Shown: positions 39,709-49,816 of the stretch, in pieces | Position numbering within the stretch: the first letter of the stretch is position 1 | Layout of the letters: every line of letters starts with the position of its first letter | Assembly: GCA_964435235.1 (NCBI GenBank) | Contig: CAYSXZ010000057.1 | Span: forward strand, 1-50,582 | DNA length: 50,582 nucleotides | From: JAVZJR01 sp964435235 | GTDB taxonomy: Archaea > Micrarchaeota > Micrarchaeia > Anstonellales > Bilamarchaeaceae | Direction of reading: 5' to 3' | Position numbers and translations under genes: made by a program | The notes under the pieces: model-generated | What the model saw: only the letters and a program-made list of their open reading frames with translations | Told to the model about the DNA's origin: nothing | Database searches by the model: none

Positions 39709-41820
39709 TTATTTGAATATTGTTGAAAGTGGACACGCTGTGTAATAATCAGAAGGTGCATAAATCTCAGCTTTATTTAAATATGCTGTATAAAGTTTTG
39801 GCGCTTCAAGAGTTCCTGATGGATTGAGATAGATTACAGAATCCATGGCGTCTATCTCTCTGAGGCATGCGTCTAAGGTGGTTGAAGACGTGGTCGAACC
39901 CGAGGTTTTTATGCAGTTTCCTGCTCCTTCAAGGCTGTAGATGACTACTGTTTTGTTATTTTCTGCTATTGATTTTGCAACTGCTGCTCCGCAGGACCCC
40001 ATTGCTGTTTTTTGGGTTTCGGTTGCAAGAGCAGTGTCTACAACCACTGCAACGTTTTGCCTTTCGTTTAGGTCTACGAGAAACTCGTCTAATGTGGCAT
40101 GGGTGGACGTTTTTTGCATCATAACGAAGAGCATACTGGCGAATATCGCGATAACTATCGCCCCAAGTAAGAAACCGACTATAACAACGTACTTCATCTT
40201 CGAATAATTATATATCTTTATGAAGTAAAGGAAGAGAAGGAGCAGTATAGCAGTAAGAGAAAGGAAGACAAACAAACTAAAACCGCCAAAAACAATATTC
40301 TTGTTTTCCGGTATCTCCTTGACATTTGTAATGTTTGTTCTCGTTGCCAACGCTGCTATTCCACTATTAACCTTTCTTGCAAAACCTCTAAAATACAACA
40401 TTACCTTAGACATGCTTCCTGATTCTGCAGTTCCAAGAAGTGCCTGTTCTTCTTCAGCTAAGCGAATATAATTAGCTTTAAGTTCCTCGTATTCTGCAGG
40501 TGGTAAACCATTACCAAATCTTTTATTAAGTTCTGTAAAATTTTCTTTTATACCTGCGAGTTTTTCACTCTCGATCGGCCCTAGGTCTTTGGTGCTAATT
40601 TCAAAAAATATCATCTCTGCATAATTCTTTGCTGCCAGAGTCTCGTTGTAGATTTGATACATCGAAACGGCCGATTGCCGTACGTTGCTCACGAGTGCTG
40701 AATATTCTTCTATGTCGGCATCCAGTCCGGTAAAGTTCCCACTCCCTATGTCGCTTCTTATTTTTGTTCGAAGCTCGCTTAATCGCTCTATTTTCATGTT
40801 GAAAGATGTGTTTGCCACGAATGTTGATACGTTTCTTGCATAGCTCTCCACTACAAGTCCCTCTCTTTCTATCGGCGTAAACAACGTATCGTAATAAGAC
40901 GCCTTCGTTTGATTCTGGAAATGCTCAAGCCTAGTTATTGTATTATTATAGATAGTAGAAGATATCTGGGAATAGGATGCGAACGGTCTTACCTTTTCGG
41001 AGAGTGCATCAGTTTTCGTTTCCAATTCAGCAAGAACATTCTGGTCAAGATCGAAAGAAGGACAAAGAGCGTAGCATCTTAAATGACACGCACTTCTGTC
41101 TGCGCTATCGTTAAGGCGGGGAGTTCTAAATATTGTAGATTCTATGTCGTTTGCATACGTCCTAAGCGTAGGTATGGATGTTTTTAGGTATTCGATAGCT
41201 TCCACTATCGTGTCCCTATTCGCATTCCCTAGTTTCTCACTAATGTTCTGAAGGATAGAATCAGTACCATAACTCGCATAGGAAAATTGTTTAAGCGGCG
41301 CAAGCAATGGCTGATAAGAGCCTATTCCAAGTGCTTCACTGTACGCCTGATAAAGAAGTTTTGCGTTCATATCACATGAGGCATCATCGTGGCACCAAAG
41401 CTTCTCTCCGTTTACATCTACTCTCTTATCTGTAAAGAGAACTTCCCTGCATTTGTATTCTTCCATATTTTTCCAATCGTAACCGTTGTTTCTGCTCTCG
41501 TTGTATTTCCTTATCAAATCGTTTAGTTCATTCAACTCTTGTTGCGTCGGATAGTAGCGTTCTGAATAATAGTTATAAATGACAGCAGAGATTTCAGAGC
41601 TATCATTTACTATATTTCCGTTTTTAAGAAGGAAGGTAGGTGCACCGTTAAAATAAATTATAGAATAGGAAGTTCCGTTAGATGTGAAATCTTCTGATGT
41701 AACTGTAACAGTTCCAGTTCCTTCCGTAGCATAAAAATAATTAGATGCCACAAAAGGAAAAACAATCCCAGTCAACAGGAGTATTACTCCTAAGATAACA
41801 ACGAAATTCGGGCGCATCAT
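39709..41820 (-). CDS. Large membrane protein with coiled-coil ectodomain
   Basis: About 703 residues from MMRPNF. A signal anchor (VVILGVILLLTGIVFPFV) is followed by a long extracellular region of some 470 residues with Cys-rich (CHLRCYALC) and coiled-coil parts and many N-x-S/T sites. Two transmembrane helices follow (SLFVFLSLTAILLLLFLYF and a second about 20 residues later), and a C-terminal domain resembles the neighbour at 39200. The start is set by a TATA-like ACATTTAAATAG (about 41843-41855 on the minus strand). Similar architectures occur in other DPANN genomes; the role is unknown. Confidence 0.65.
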   Translation of the reverse strand: MMRPNFVVILGVILLLTGIVFPFVASNYFYATEGTGTVTVTSEDFTSNGTSYSIIYFNGAPTFLLKNGNIVNDSSEISAVIYNYYSERYYPTQQELNELNDLIRKYNESRNNGYDWKNMEEYKCREVLFTDKRVDVNGEKLWCHDDASCDMNAKLLYQAYSEALGIGSYQPLLAPLKQFSYASYGTDSILQNISEKLGNANRDTIVEAIEYLKTSIPTLRTYANDIESTIFRTPRLNDSADRSACHLRCYALCPSFDLDQNVLAELETKTDALSEKVRPFASYSQISSTIYNNTITRLEHFQNQTKASYYDTLFTPIEREGLVVESYARNVSTFVANTSFNMKIERLSELRTKIRSDIGSGNFTGLDADIEEYSALVSNVRQSAVSMYQIYNETLAAKNYAEMIFFEISTKDLGPIESEKLAGIKENFTELNKRFGNGLPPAEYEELKANYIRLAEEEQALLGTAESGSMSKVMLYFRGFARKVNSGIAALATRTNITNVKEIPENKNIVFGGFSLFVFLSLTAILLLLFLYFIKIYNYSKMKYVVIVGFLLGAIVIAIFASMLFVMMQKTSTHATLDEFLVDLNERQNVAVVVDTALATETQKTAMGSCGAAVAKSIAENNKTVVIYSLEGAGNCIKTSGSTTSSTTLDACLREIDAMDSVIYLNPSGTLEAPKLYTAYLNKAEIYAPSDYYTACPLSTIFK

Positions 41821-41928
41821 AAGATAGCTATAAGAGAACAACTATTTAAATGTTCTTTATACCGCTTAGGGTGCTCTTTAATCAAGAATAAGCAAAAATT
41901 TTAAACATTTTCAAATATAAACATAAAC

Positions 41929-42951
41929 ATGTCGATGGGGGGCGTGAACAACAAAAAACTTATGCTGCATTATTCAACGGCAAATTTAACAAAGAAAGAA
42001 AGAGGAATAGCGCAGGCTATTCTTCCTCTTCTTGAAGAAAAACTTGAGCATTCGGAACGAGTTAAGAAGAGCGCAGAAGAATTTCAAAAGATAGCAAAGA
42101 AGATTACGCGTTTCAGACTTTTTGAAACCCTTCGTAAGATGGGGTGGGAACCTAAAGATGCTTCTAAGACTGCACTTAATAGAGTAGTTCCAGACCTTAT
42201 ACCGAAGCGTACCATGGAGGAGGCGTGGGAGTTAGTTACGAAGAATATGGGTCTTGTAGACGCCGCAATAACTTACTCGAAATTGAATGATTATTTGAAA
42301 TGGGATAGTGAATATGTGCGAAGCATAATAATAGAACAGTTGTTCATGACGGCTCTTTACTGGGATAAAGAAAAAGGTGCGTTTTCTACGTATTTCTTTT
42401 CAACGATGAAAAAGTGCAGAAACCACCTAAGAGAGAAAGCGAGTCTGATACGATTGCCGATGCATGTAATCGGAAAACTGAATAGGATGGATATTGAAAA
42501 ACATAAAGAGCCAAACATCCGATCAAGCGAGCTTGCCAAACGCATGAATGTAAAGCCAGAAAAATTAAATGATCTAACGAAGCTGAAAAAAATACGTTAT
42601 GCAAAGGTATTAAATCTAAGCAGGCTTTTATATTCTGAGACAGATGAAAGCGATGATAAGATCTCGATGAGATTTAACTTAATAAAAGAAAACGAGCCAG
42701 ACTTAACCAATGCAATCGATCAAAAGAACCTAAAAAGAATTATCGAAAGAGTATTGAAGACTCTTGAACCACGCGAAGCAAAGGTTTTGAGGATGCGCTA
42801 CGATTTAGATGATGAAGGTGGAAAAACACTGGAAAAATGCGGTAATGAGTTTGGCGTTACTAGAGAAAGAGTAAGACAAATAGAAACTTGCGCACTTAAA
42901 AAACTCCGCCATTCGGCCTACTCTAAGATTCTCAGAGAATTTATTCTTTGA
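41929..42951 (+). CDS. Bacterial-type sigma-70 family RNA polymerase factor
   Basis: A 340-residue protein with the complete core of a sigma-70 factor. Region 2 (about residues 105-180) has NMGLVDAAITYSKLNDYL, then LYWDKEKGAFSTYFF and LIRLPMHVIGKLN, equivalent to the core-binding and -10 recognition helices. A region 3-like helical segment is at 195-225. Region 4 (about 279-340) starts LEPREAKVLRMRYDL and carries the -35 recognition HTH with VTRERVRQIE and the closing KKLRHSAYSKILREF. Residues 1-100 are unique. It has an archaeal TATA-like promoter (TTTTAAACATTTT). Core archaeal polymerases use TBP/TFB instead, so its partner here is an open question. Confidence 0.9.
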   Translation: MSMGGVNNKKLMLHYSTANLTKKERGIAQAILPLLEEKLEHSERVKKSAEEFQKIAKKITRFRLFETLRKMGWEPKDASKTALNRVVPDLIPKRTMEEAWELVTKNMGLVDAAITYSKLNDYLKWDSEYVRSIIIEQLFMTALYWDKEKGAFSTYFFSTMKKCRNHLREKASLIRLPMHVIGKLNRMDIEKHKEPNIRSSELAKRMNVKPEKLNDLTKLKKIRYAKVLNLSRLLYSETDESDDKISMRFNLIKENEPDLTNAIDQKNLKRIIERVLKTLEPREAKVLRMRYDLDDEGGKTLEKCGNEFGVTRERVRQIETCALKKLRHSAYSKILREFIL

Positions 42952-42955
42952 ATAA

Positions 42956-43942
42956 TCATCTTTCTCGTTTTACTACAAAATCGGCTATCGATGTAAGAAT
43001 CCCTCTTCCTTTCTCATCTGTTATGCACTCAAGATTCTTTTTAGCTTCTTCTATGAATCGATATGCATGTTGCTGTGAATAATCTATAGATCCATATTTT
43101 CTGAAAAGATCTATCGCATATCTTATATCCTCTGTCTGGCTCGTATGCGATGAAAGTATATTAATTAATCTCTTCTTCTCATCTGACGTTGCATGCGCAA
43201 GGCAATGGACTACAATAAGAGTACGCTTGCCTTCTGTTATGTCTCCTCCAATCTCTTTTTGGTATTTGCTGAAATCACCTGCCACATTAAGAACGTCGTC
43301 TTGTATCTGAAAGGCCACTCCTATATTTTCTCCGAATTTCCTAAGTTCGGCGCATGTTCTCTTATTAGCCCCTCCGAGCATTGCACCGACTTCGCACGAA
43401 AGAGCTATGAGGGCCGCTGTCTTCTTTTTTATCATCTCAAAATATTCGTCTTCAGTGATGTCGAATCTTCCGCTATTCTCCCAATTAAGCTCCTGCCCCT
43501 GTCCTTCGACAACGTGTTTAAACGTTGAAGAGAACATTCTTTCAATGGCGCGAAATTTTCTACAGTCTAGCGGCGCATATGCAAGTTTATCCCATATGAT
43601 GGTATAAAGCGCATCTCCAGAATTAAGAGCAATAGGTACGCCATACAATCGATGAATGGTTGGTTCGCCGCGTCTGAATTGCGAATCGTCTTCTATGTCA
43701 TCATGGATAAGAGTAAAATTGTGAAACATTTCTATAAGAGCTGCCGGGAAAATGATTTCCTTACCTTTACCACCAACGGCATGATAGCAACTGATTGCAA
43801 GTGCCGGTCGTATCCTCTTCCCTCCCCGCTTTATGAAAGGAAAAAGCATACCATATATCTCCTTCGGTTCGTTCTCTAGCATCTTCTCGATTTCTTTCTC
43901 TACTTCCATCAATTCGGCAGCGATAGGTTCGTAAAAGTTCAT
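42956..43942 (-). CDS. idsA: Polyprenyl diphosphate synthase (GGPP synthase type)
   Basis: Makes the C15-C20 isoprenoid chains of archaeal lipids from IPP and allylic diphosphates. The 328-residue protein has the two Asp-rich motifs, IHDDIEDDSQFRRG and FQIQDDVLNVAGD, plus GGKRIRPAL for diphosphate binding. Bulky residues before the first motif (MFHNFTLIHDD) fit a short-chain product such as GGPP. It is convergent with the sigma-factor gene, with 4 nt between stops. Confidence 0.93.
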   Translation of the reverse strand: MNFYEPIAAELMEVEKEIEKMLENEPKEIYGMLFPFIKRGGKRIRPALAISCYHAVGGKGKEIIFPAALIEMFHNFTLIHDDIEDDSQFRRGEPTIHRLYGVPIALNSGDALYTIIWDKLAYAPLDCRKFRAIERMFSSTFKHVVEGQGQELNWENSGRFDITEDEYFEMIKKKTAALIALSCEVGAMLGGANKRTCAELRKFGENIGVAFQIQDDVLNVAGDFSKYQKEIGGDITEGKRTLIVVHCLAHATSDEKKRLINILSSHTSQTEDIRYAIDLFRKYGSIDYSQQHAYRFIEEAKKNLECITDEKGRGILTSIADFVVKRER

Positions 43943-44046
43943 AGAGAAATAAATCTATCAAAACCTTTATTAATTCTTTATTTTATTTATAGTACAGAAT
44001 AAAATAATAACCAACGCTTCTATCTTTTGCGCTTTCGGGTGGGTTT

Positions 44047-46092
44047 GTGGAAAACGAAGACATCTCTTCTATGGTATCCTTCTTCCATGATTTTTTTACG
44101 ACAGGATATAAAAAAAGAGTAAATGAACTCGAGATCTCCTATCCGGATAAAAAAAGTCTATATGTAAATTATAGCGAGTTTGAAAGGGAGTTTCCAGAAA
44201 TAGCTGATCTTCTCATAAAAAAGCCAGATGTTGTGATAAGGGCAGCTGAACAAGCGCTCGCTGAATTGAAACCCTACATACCAGGCGGAATAAAATTTGA
44301 ACCGCATGTTAGATTTGTTAATCTTCAATCTGATATATTTCTTATTGAGCATCTGAGTTCGGCAAACATAAACGAATTCGTCGCGTTTAAGGGAGTAGTT
44401 ACAAGAAGAGCTGATGTGATGCATAAAGTAAAAATTGCAGTTTACAGATGCGCTATGTGCAATTCAGAGATAAGGATTCCTGTTGATAGATCGTTTATTC
44501 CACCTAGGAGATGCAACGAATGTAAGAAAGTAGGTACAATGAGGCAGGACGAGGAAAGAAGCACATATGTAGATATTCAGCGCGCAGAGGTGCAGGAACT
44601 TCTTGAAAGAGTTAGGGGTGGTGCCCCTGCTGCTCGCGTAGAACTGCTTCTCGAAGACGACCTTGTTAATTCAATAGCGCCAGGAGATAATATAGAAATC
44701 GCTGGAATAATGAGGCTTAAACAGGCGATAAAGCTGAGACAGAAACAAGAACTTGTGTACGGCAGATATATCGAAGTGAATAGCACTAAAAGCCTTCAGA
44801 GGGATTTTGAGGAAATAGAAATAACAAAAGAGGATGAGGCACGAATAAAGGAACTTTCCAAGGATCCTAATATAAGAGATTACATCGTAAAATCTATAGC
44901 GCCGTCTATATACGGACATGATGAAGTGAAGTTGGCGCTTGCGCTTCAGCTCTTTGGTGGAACGAAAGGAAAAACACTAAAAGGCGGTGCGCCTATTAGA
45001 GACGACATCCACATTCTTCTTATCGGGGATCCAGGTTTGGCAAAGACCCGCTTTTTGCTAAGCGTTAACAAACTTGCTCCAAAAAGTATTTATGTCAGCG
45101 GAAAATCAGTAAGCGGAGTTGGACTTACCGTAAGTGCTGAGAAAGACGAACTTAGCGAAGGTGGCTGGACTCTGAAAGCAGGTGCGATAGTACTCGCCAG
45201 TGGTGGCTCAGTCCAGATAGACGAGTTTGACAAAATTGCAGAAGAAGACAGGTCTGCTCTGCATGAAGCACTTGAAACTCAAACTGTTTCTGTGGCCAAG
45301 GCAGGCATAGTCGCAAAGTTCAAAGCTAAGACATCTGTACTTGCAGCGGCTAATCCTAAATATGGAAGATTTGACCAGACTAAAAATCTTGCTGAGCAAT
45401 TCGACGTTCCGCCCACCTTGCTTTCTCGTTTTGACCTTATATTCCCAATAGTAGATGTTCTTGATGAGGAAAAGGATCTAAAACTCGCAGAGCACATACT
45501 TTCAATCCACAGAGGGGAAGAAAATACCGAAGAGGAAATACCCATTATAGAGACTGAACTAATTAGGAAATATATATCATATGCGAGGAGACATTGCTAC
45601 CCTAAGCTTACTAGGGAAGCATCAGAAAAAATAGAAGAATTCTACGTTCAATTGAGAAGAAAAAGCAAAGAGGCCGGCTCAGTGGCGATAACGCCAAGAT
45701 ATTTGGAAGGACTTGTAAGGCTCGCGGAAGCAAATGCAAAAATTAGATTGAGCGACACTGTAGATGCAGAAGATGCTGAAGTAGCGATAAAATTGTTTAA
45801 CTACGTTATGAAACAAATAATGATAGACCGAGAAACAGGTATGCTAGATGTAGATGTCGTAACAACCGGCAAGCCAAAATCAGCACGAGATAAGATGCAA
45901 AAGATAGACACAGTAAGAGAGATAATAAAGGAGCATTTGAAGCATGAGGATAGTGCAGATATCGAAGAAGTAGTCAGTGATGCTGCCTCATACGGCATAG
46001 AGGAAGACGAAACAAGAAGAATAATATCTGAGTTACTCAGACGCGGAGAGCTTTACGAAAAGGAGCAAGGTCATGTTAGAATTGTGAGGTAG
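44047..46092 (+). CDS. mcm: Replicative helicase MCM
   Basis: Ring helicase that unwinds DNA at replication forks. The 681-residue protein starts at GTG after GGGTGGG. The N-terminal domain holds a zinc finger (YRCAMCNSE and RRCNECKK) and hairpin region. The AAA+ core has Walker A GDPGLAKTRFL, where most MCMs have GDPGTAKS; Walker B VQIDEFDK; sensor AANPKYGRF; and arginine finger LSRFDLIF. A winged-helix domain closes the protein. A presenilin-like gene follows 4 nt later. Confidence 0.96.
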   Translation: MENEDISSMVSFFHDFFTTGYKKRVNELEISYPDKKSLYVNYSEFEREFPEIADLLIKKPDVVIRAAEQALAELKPYIPGGIKFEPHVRFVNLQSDIFLIEHLSSANINEFVAFKGVVTRRADVMHKVKIAVYRCAMCNSEIRIPVDRSFIPPRRCNECKKVGTMRQDEERSTYVDIQRAEVQELLERVRGGAPAARVELLLEDDLVNSIAPGDNIEIAGIMRLKQAIKLRQKQELVYGRYIEVNSTKSLQRDFEEIEITKEDEARIKELSKDPNIRDYIVKSIAPSIYGHDEVKLALALQLFGGTKGKTLKGGAPIRDDIHILLIGDPGLAKTRFLLSVNKLAPKSIYVSGKSVSGVGLTVSAEKDELSEGGWTLKAGAIVLASGGSVQIDEFDKIAEEDRSALHEALETQTVSVAKAGIVAKFKAKTSVLAAANPKYGRFDQTKNLAEQFDVPPTLLSRFDLIFPIVDVLDEEKDLKLAEHILSIHRGEENTEEEIPIIETELIRKYISYARRHCYPKLTREASEKIEEFYVQLRRKSKEAGSVAITPRYLEGLVRLAEANAKIRLSDTVDAEDAEVAIKLFNYVMKQIMIDRETGMLDVDVVTTGKPKSARDKMQKIDTVREIIKEHLKHEDSADIEEVVSDAASYGIEEDETRRIISELLRRGELYEKEQGHVRIVR

Positions 46093-46096
46093 TTAG

Positions 46097-46927
46097 ATGA
46101 GCCGGATCATACTTTCTATCGTCGCATTTTTTATATTATCCCAGATTATAGGAATTTATACTGGTATTGCTGTGCTGAACGACCTTTATTTCAACCCGTA
46201 TGTAAACATGCTCGTCGTTACCACGGATTCAGCGAATCCGACCAATGCAATATTTTTTATGTTGTATGTTGTATTGGGCGCTGTTGTAATGATAGTGTTA
46301 ATAAGAAAATTCATGCTTCATCTGATTTTTAGAGTAATTGAATTTATTTTACTCTCTACAGCATCCTCTATCGTCTTCTATTCTTTTCTAAGGATTTTTT
46401 ATGGATATGAGTTAAGCATGTTAGGTGGAATTTTTCTAGGTCTTCTACTTGCGTCTATAAAACTTTTGAGTCCTGCGTTCAAAAATCTTGCTGCTATTCT
46501 TGCAACTGGAGGCGTAGGAGTAATATTTGGAATTTCGTTGACACCGCTCCCGGCCATTATCTTCCTTGTTTTGCTTTCGCTTTATGATTACATAGCAGTT
46601 TTTAAGACAAGGCACATGATCGAATTCGCAGAATTTATAGTAAAAAAAGACCTTGCCTTTACTGTAACGTCAAAAGCGGTTATCGAAGGAAAGGAAAGAA
46701 GGCTTGATTTAGGCACTGGCGACTTGATAGCACCAATAATTCTTGAGGTCTCCACGCTCGCTTACCTTCCCGGGGCAACCCTTTTCGTCTTTCTGGGTGC
46801 AGTCATCTCTCTTGTTGTTTTTCTTCTTCTCGTTTGGAAGAGAAAGGTTGTTCTTCCTGCTCTCCCACCACTAGTCTTTGGGATGCTTCTATTTATGGTT
46901 ATAGGAAAGGCTTTAGGATTTTATTGA
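46097..46927 (+). CDS. Presenilin-like intramembrane aspartyl protease
   Basis: A 276-residue polytopic membrane protein of the presenilin/signal-peptide-peptidase homologue group. The catalytic pair is visible as LYDYIAVF in one helix and LGTGDLIAP (GxGD) in the next, followed by the LPPLVFG (PAL-like) motif near the C terminus. About nine hydrophobic segments fit the family. It should cleave membrane-embedded peptides, perhaps remnant signal peptides from the many exported proteins. It lies 4 nt after mcm with GAGGT upstream, so the two are probably co-transcribed. Confidence 0.88.
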   Translation: MSRIILSIVAFFILSQIIGIYTGIAVLNDLYFNPYVNMLVVTTDSANPTNAIFFMLYVVLGAVVMIVLIRKFMLHLIFRVIEFILLSTASSIVFYSFLRIFYGYELSMLGGIFLGLLLASIKLLSPAFKNLAAILATGGVGVIFGISLTPLPAIIFLVLLSLYDYIAVFKTRHMIEFAEFIVKKDLAFTVTSKAVIEGKERRLDLGTGDLIAPIILEVSTLAYLPGATLFVFLGAVISLVVFLLLVWKRKVVLPALPPLVFGMLLFMVIGKALGFY

Positions 46928-46954
46928 TTACTGAGCAAAAGAGAAAAGGAATAA

Positions 46955-49705
46955 TTATTCAATGATGATTGCTGGTTTGTTTGGCATAGCATTCTTTGCT
47001 TTTTCATGTTTCGCTTCATGGTCCATAAGAACCTCGACATTACATAAGAATTCTGTTGCAAAGAAAGATTTTGCCTCCTTAAGGATTTCTAACTCTTCTT
47101 CTGTACTCATTATGTCTTGGAGTACGTAGATATTCTTTATCAGCGGCTTAAAGAATACTGGAATGTCTCTTATATATCGCTTCAGCAAAGGATCCTCTCG
47201 CGCAACTTTCATAGCTTTTTCAAACGATCTCTCTTTTTTGAGCAGTTCGTATGCCTTTCTCTTCCAGTCTCCAGCAACGCATATTGTTATTTTCTCAGGC
47301 ATCTTTCTTGTTTTTGTTTTTACAAGTGTGGCTATCTTTTCAATATCATCCCTTGTCTGTTTAACAAATTCTTCCGCTCTTTCTATATCATCATCAATTA
47401 CGTTTTCGTTGGCCTGAGGAAATTTCTCAAAGTCTACAAAGGTATTATGCCCAAGTCTCTCCCAAAACTCGTTTGCAATGTGCGGCATAAAAGGTGAAAT
47501 TGCTATCGTCCATTTTTCGAATATTTCTCTCAGATTCTTTTTATCAGCCCTTTTTATGTACCACTTCAAATCGGTTATAAAATCGTAGAAAAGTTCCATA
47601 GAAAGCCTGCGGAGGTCTAGCGTCTCATAAAACATTTCAGCATTCTTCAACCTACGATTGAACCGAGAGAGCATCCATCTATCTACCCTACTCATTGCCT
47701 GTTCCTTTTCCTTTGCCTTTATGGTTTCTTCGAGAAGTTCTTCTATAAATGTTACCCTCGATTTTACCCCTTCTGCGACGGTTTTGTTAAAATCGGTATC
47801 GCTAAGAAGGTCTGCTCCGCTGACAACAGAAAATCTTATTATATCTGCACCGTACTCGGAAATTGCCTTTCGTAATGGAAGGATGTTGCCCATACTTTTG
47901 CTCATCTTCATACCGTCCATTAAAACAAAGCCATTTGTGACTATCTGCTTAGGCCAAAACCTCTTTTCGAATATTGCCACATGATTAAAAACAAAAAGTG
48001 TAAGATGATTTCTCAATAAATCGCCTGCGCTATGCCTCGAATCGAGTGGATACCAGTACAGAAAGCTATCGCGTAATTTTTTCATTTTCGGGGTTCCGTT
48101 TCCTTTTCCAAGAAAAACATAATCAAAAAATTCTTGTGTGAGTTCACTCTCATCGAAATCTGAAAGAAGATGAGATATTGTGTAATATGCCATATATATT
48201 GTAGAATCTGCAAGCGCCTCTATCATCTTGCTTTCATCAAACGGAAAATGCGTTCCTAAACCTTTTGCCCTCGTGCACGGTCTTGTCTTTAACCAATCCA
48301 CCGTGTAGAGAAGAACATTCTTCGTTTCTTCGGGAATGATGCTCATAGAATTTATACATTCTTTTGCCTTTTCCTTCCAATCCGGTTTGCCGTAATCTAT
48401 GAACCATTGGTCCTGAAGGAGGTTAACAACGATCTTTTCTCCGCATCTACAGTACAAAGGAGCGTTTGCAAGTACGTAAATTTGGAATGCATTACCTTCT
48501 GCTACTAAATCCTCGCCGACCTTTTCTTTCGCTTCTATCACAGGCATACCTTTGTATCTTCCTACAAGCATTTTACCTTCGTGTGCTTCCCTCCTATAAA
48601 TTTCTTTTGTTGCTTTTTCTGCAAGCGGGTCGTTCTGATTCTTTACATTCATCCTCTCTACTTCTTCTTTAGCAGGTGCCTTTCCATAACCTGGAAGCTC
48701 TATTACTTGAGGCATTTCTATGCCCGCATTTCCTAAATCACGAAGTGCAAGGTAGTCGTATGGTGCGTGTGCGGGAACAGACATCACTATGCCTGTGCCT
48801 ATCTCTTCGTTTACAAAACTTGCCGGATAGACAGGAACTAATGCGCCAGTAGCTGGATTTTTCGCTTTCATCTTCAGCAACTTCTCTGCCGAGACGTCTT
48901 CCACGATATTAATTTCTAGCTGATAACTAAGAAGCTCGGCTGCCTTTTTCGCTAAATAAACAAACTCCCCGTTCAACCTTGCTCTCACGTATTTTACTTT
49001 TTGGTTAATCCATATGTTCGTAACACCGTAAATCGTCTCAGGTCTATAAGTTGTTACTATGAAAGAGCCGCTTCCGTCTTCGGAAGCAAATTTAATGATA
49101 GTAACGCGCTCAAGCTCAGGATCGATGTCTCCTTTTGTATCATGCGCACTAACTGCCTGCTTATCATTTGGACACCATGCAATAGGATATTCGCCCTTAA
49201 CCAGATAACCAAGTTCTTTAAGCTTGCGAAATTGCCACTGAATAAAACGATTGAATTTAGGGTCGGATGAATAGAATTTTCTTCTCCAATCTATGCTGTA
49301 GCCCATTTCTCGCATTCCTTCCTCTATCTCCTTGGAAAAATACATAACGAGCCCTTCAGGGTCTGCGAGCGTCTTTGCCTTTTCTTCAGAAATACCATAG
49401 ATGGCCGAGAAAACCTTGATAACTTCTGGGTCGCGTTCTGCAATCCTTTGCGCCATTGCTATCACAGGAGTACCTGTAACATGGAAGCCCATCGGAAAGA
49501 GAACATTGTATCCCTTCAGCCTTAAATATCTTACATAAATATCAGTAGTGGTATACGTTCTGGCGTGGCCGATGTGCTGAGGAGAATTTGGATAGGGAAA
49601 GGCAGCTGTAATGAATTTTTTTTGCCGCATGTCCGGTTCTGTCTCAAAGCATCTTTTCTCTTCCCACAACTTATTCCACTTCTTTTCAATCCTATTGACA
49701 GCCAT
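46955..49705 (-). CDS. leuS: Leucyl-tRNA synthetase, archaeal type
   Basis: Charges tRNA-Leu. From MAVNRIEKK the protein has 916 residues, a normal archaeal length. The class I signatures are PNSPQHIGHARTYT (HIGH) near residue 45 and GMKMSKSMGN (KMSKS) around 620. The large editing domain between them has the Thr-rich TTYRPETIYG. The C-terminal part holds the anticodon-binding helical bundle. The archaeal/eukaryotic domain order, with editing domain before the zinc-type insertion, distinguishes it from the bacterial form. Confidence 0.96.
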   Translation of the reverse strand: MAVNRIEKKWNKLWEEKRCFETEPDMRQKKFITAAFPYPNSPQHIGHARTYTTTDIYVRYLRLKGYNVLFPMGFHVTGTPVIAMAQRIAERDPEVIKVFSAIYGISEEKAKTLADPEGLVMYFSKEIEEGMREMGYSIDWRRKFYSSDPKFNRFIQWQFRKLKELGYLVKGEYPIAWCPNDKQAVSAHDTKGDIDPELERVTIIKFASEDGSGSFIVTTYRPETIYGVTNIWINQKVKYVRARLNGEFVYLAKKAAELLSYQLEINIVEDVSAEKLLKMKAKNPATGALVPVYPASFVNEEIGTGIVMSVPAHAPYDYLALRDLGNAGIEMPQVIELPGYGKAPAKEEVERMNVKNQNDPLAEKATKEIYRREAHEGKMLVGRYKGMPVIEAKEKVGEDLVAEGNAFQIYVLANAPLYCRCGEKIVVNLLQDQWFIDYGKPDWKEKAKECINSMSIIPEETKNVLLYTVDWLKTRPCTRAKGLGTHFPFDESKMIEALADSTIYMAYYTISHLLSDFDESELTQEFFDYVFLGKGNGTPKMKKLRDSFLYWYPLDSRHSAGDLLRNHLTLFVFNHVAIFEKRFWPKQIVTNGFVLMDGMKMSKSMGNILPLRKAISEYGADIIRFSVVSGADLLSDTDFNKTVAEGVKSRVTFIEELLEETIKAKEKEQAMSRVDRWMLSRFNRRLKNAEMFYETLDLRRLSMELFYDFITDLKWYIKRADKKNLREIFEKWTIAISPFMPHIANEFWERLGHNTFVDFEKFPQANENVIDDDIERAEEFVKQTRDDIEKIATLVKTKTRKMPEKITICVAGDWKRKAYELLKKERSFEKAMKVAREDPLLKRYIRDIPVFFKPLIKNIYVLQDIMSTEEELEILKEAKSFFATEFLCNVEVLMDHEAKHEKAKNAMPNKPAIIIE

Positions 49706-49816
49706 AACCATGCTTAGTGATTAGTTATTGATACTTTTATAAAACATTCCTTAGAAATCCATCTACAAAGAAAGAGAAGAACTACATTACATTCGCTCTA
49801 TTTATTGAATCCGGAG

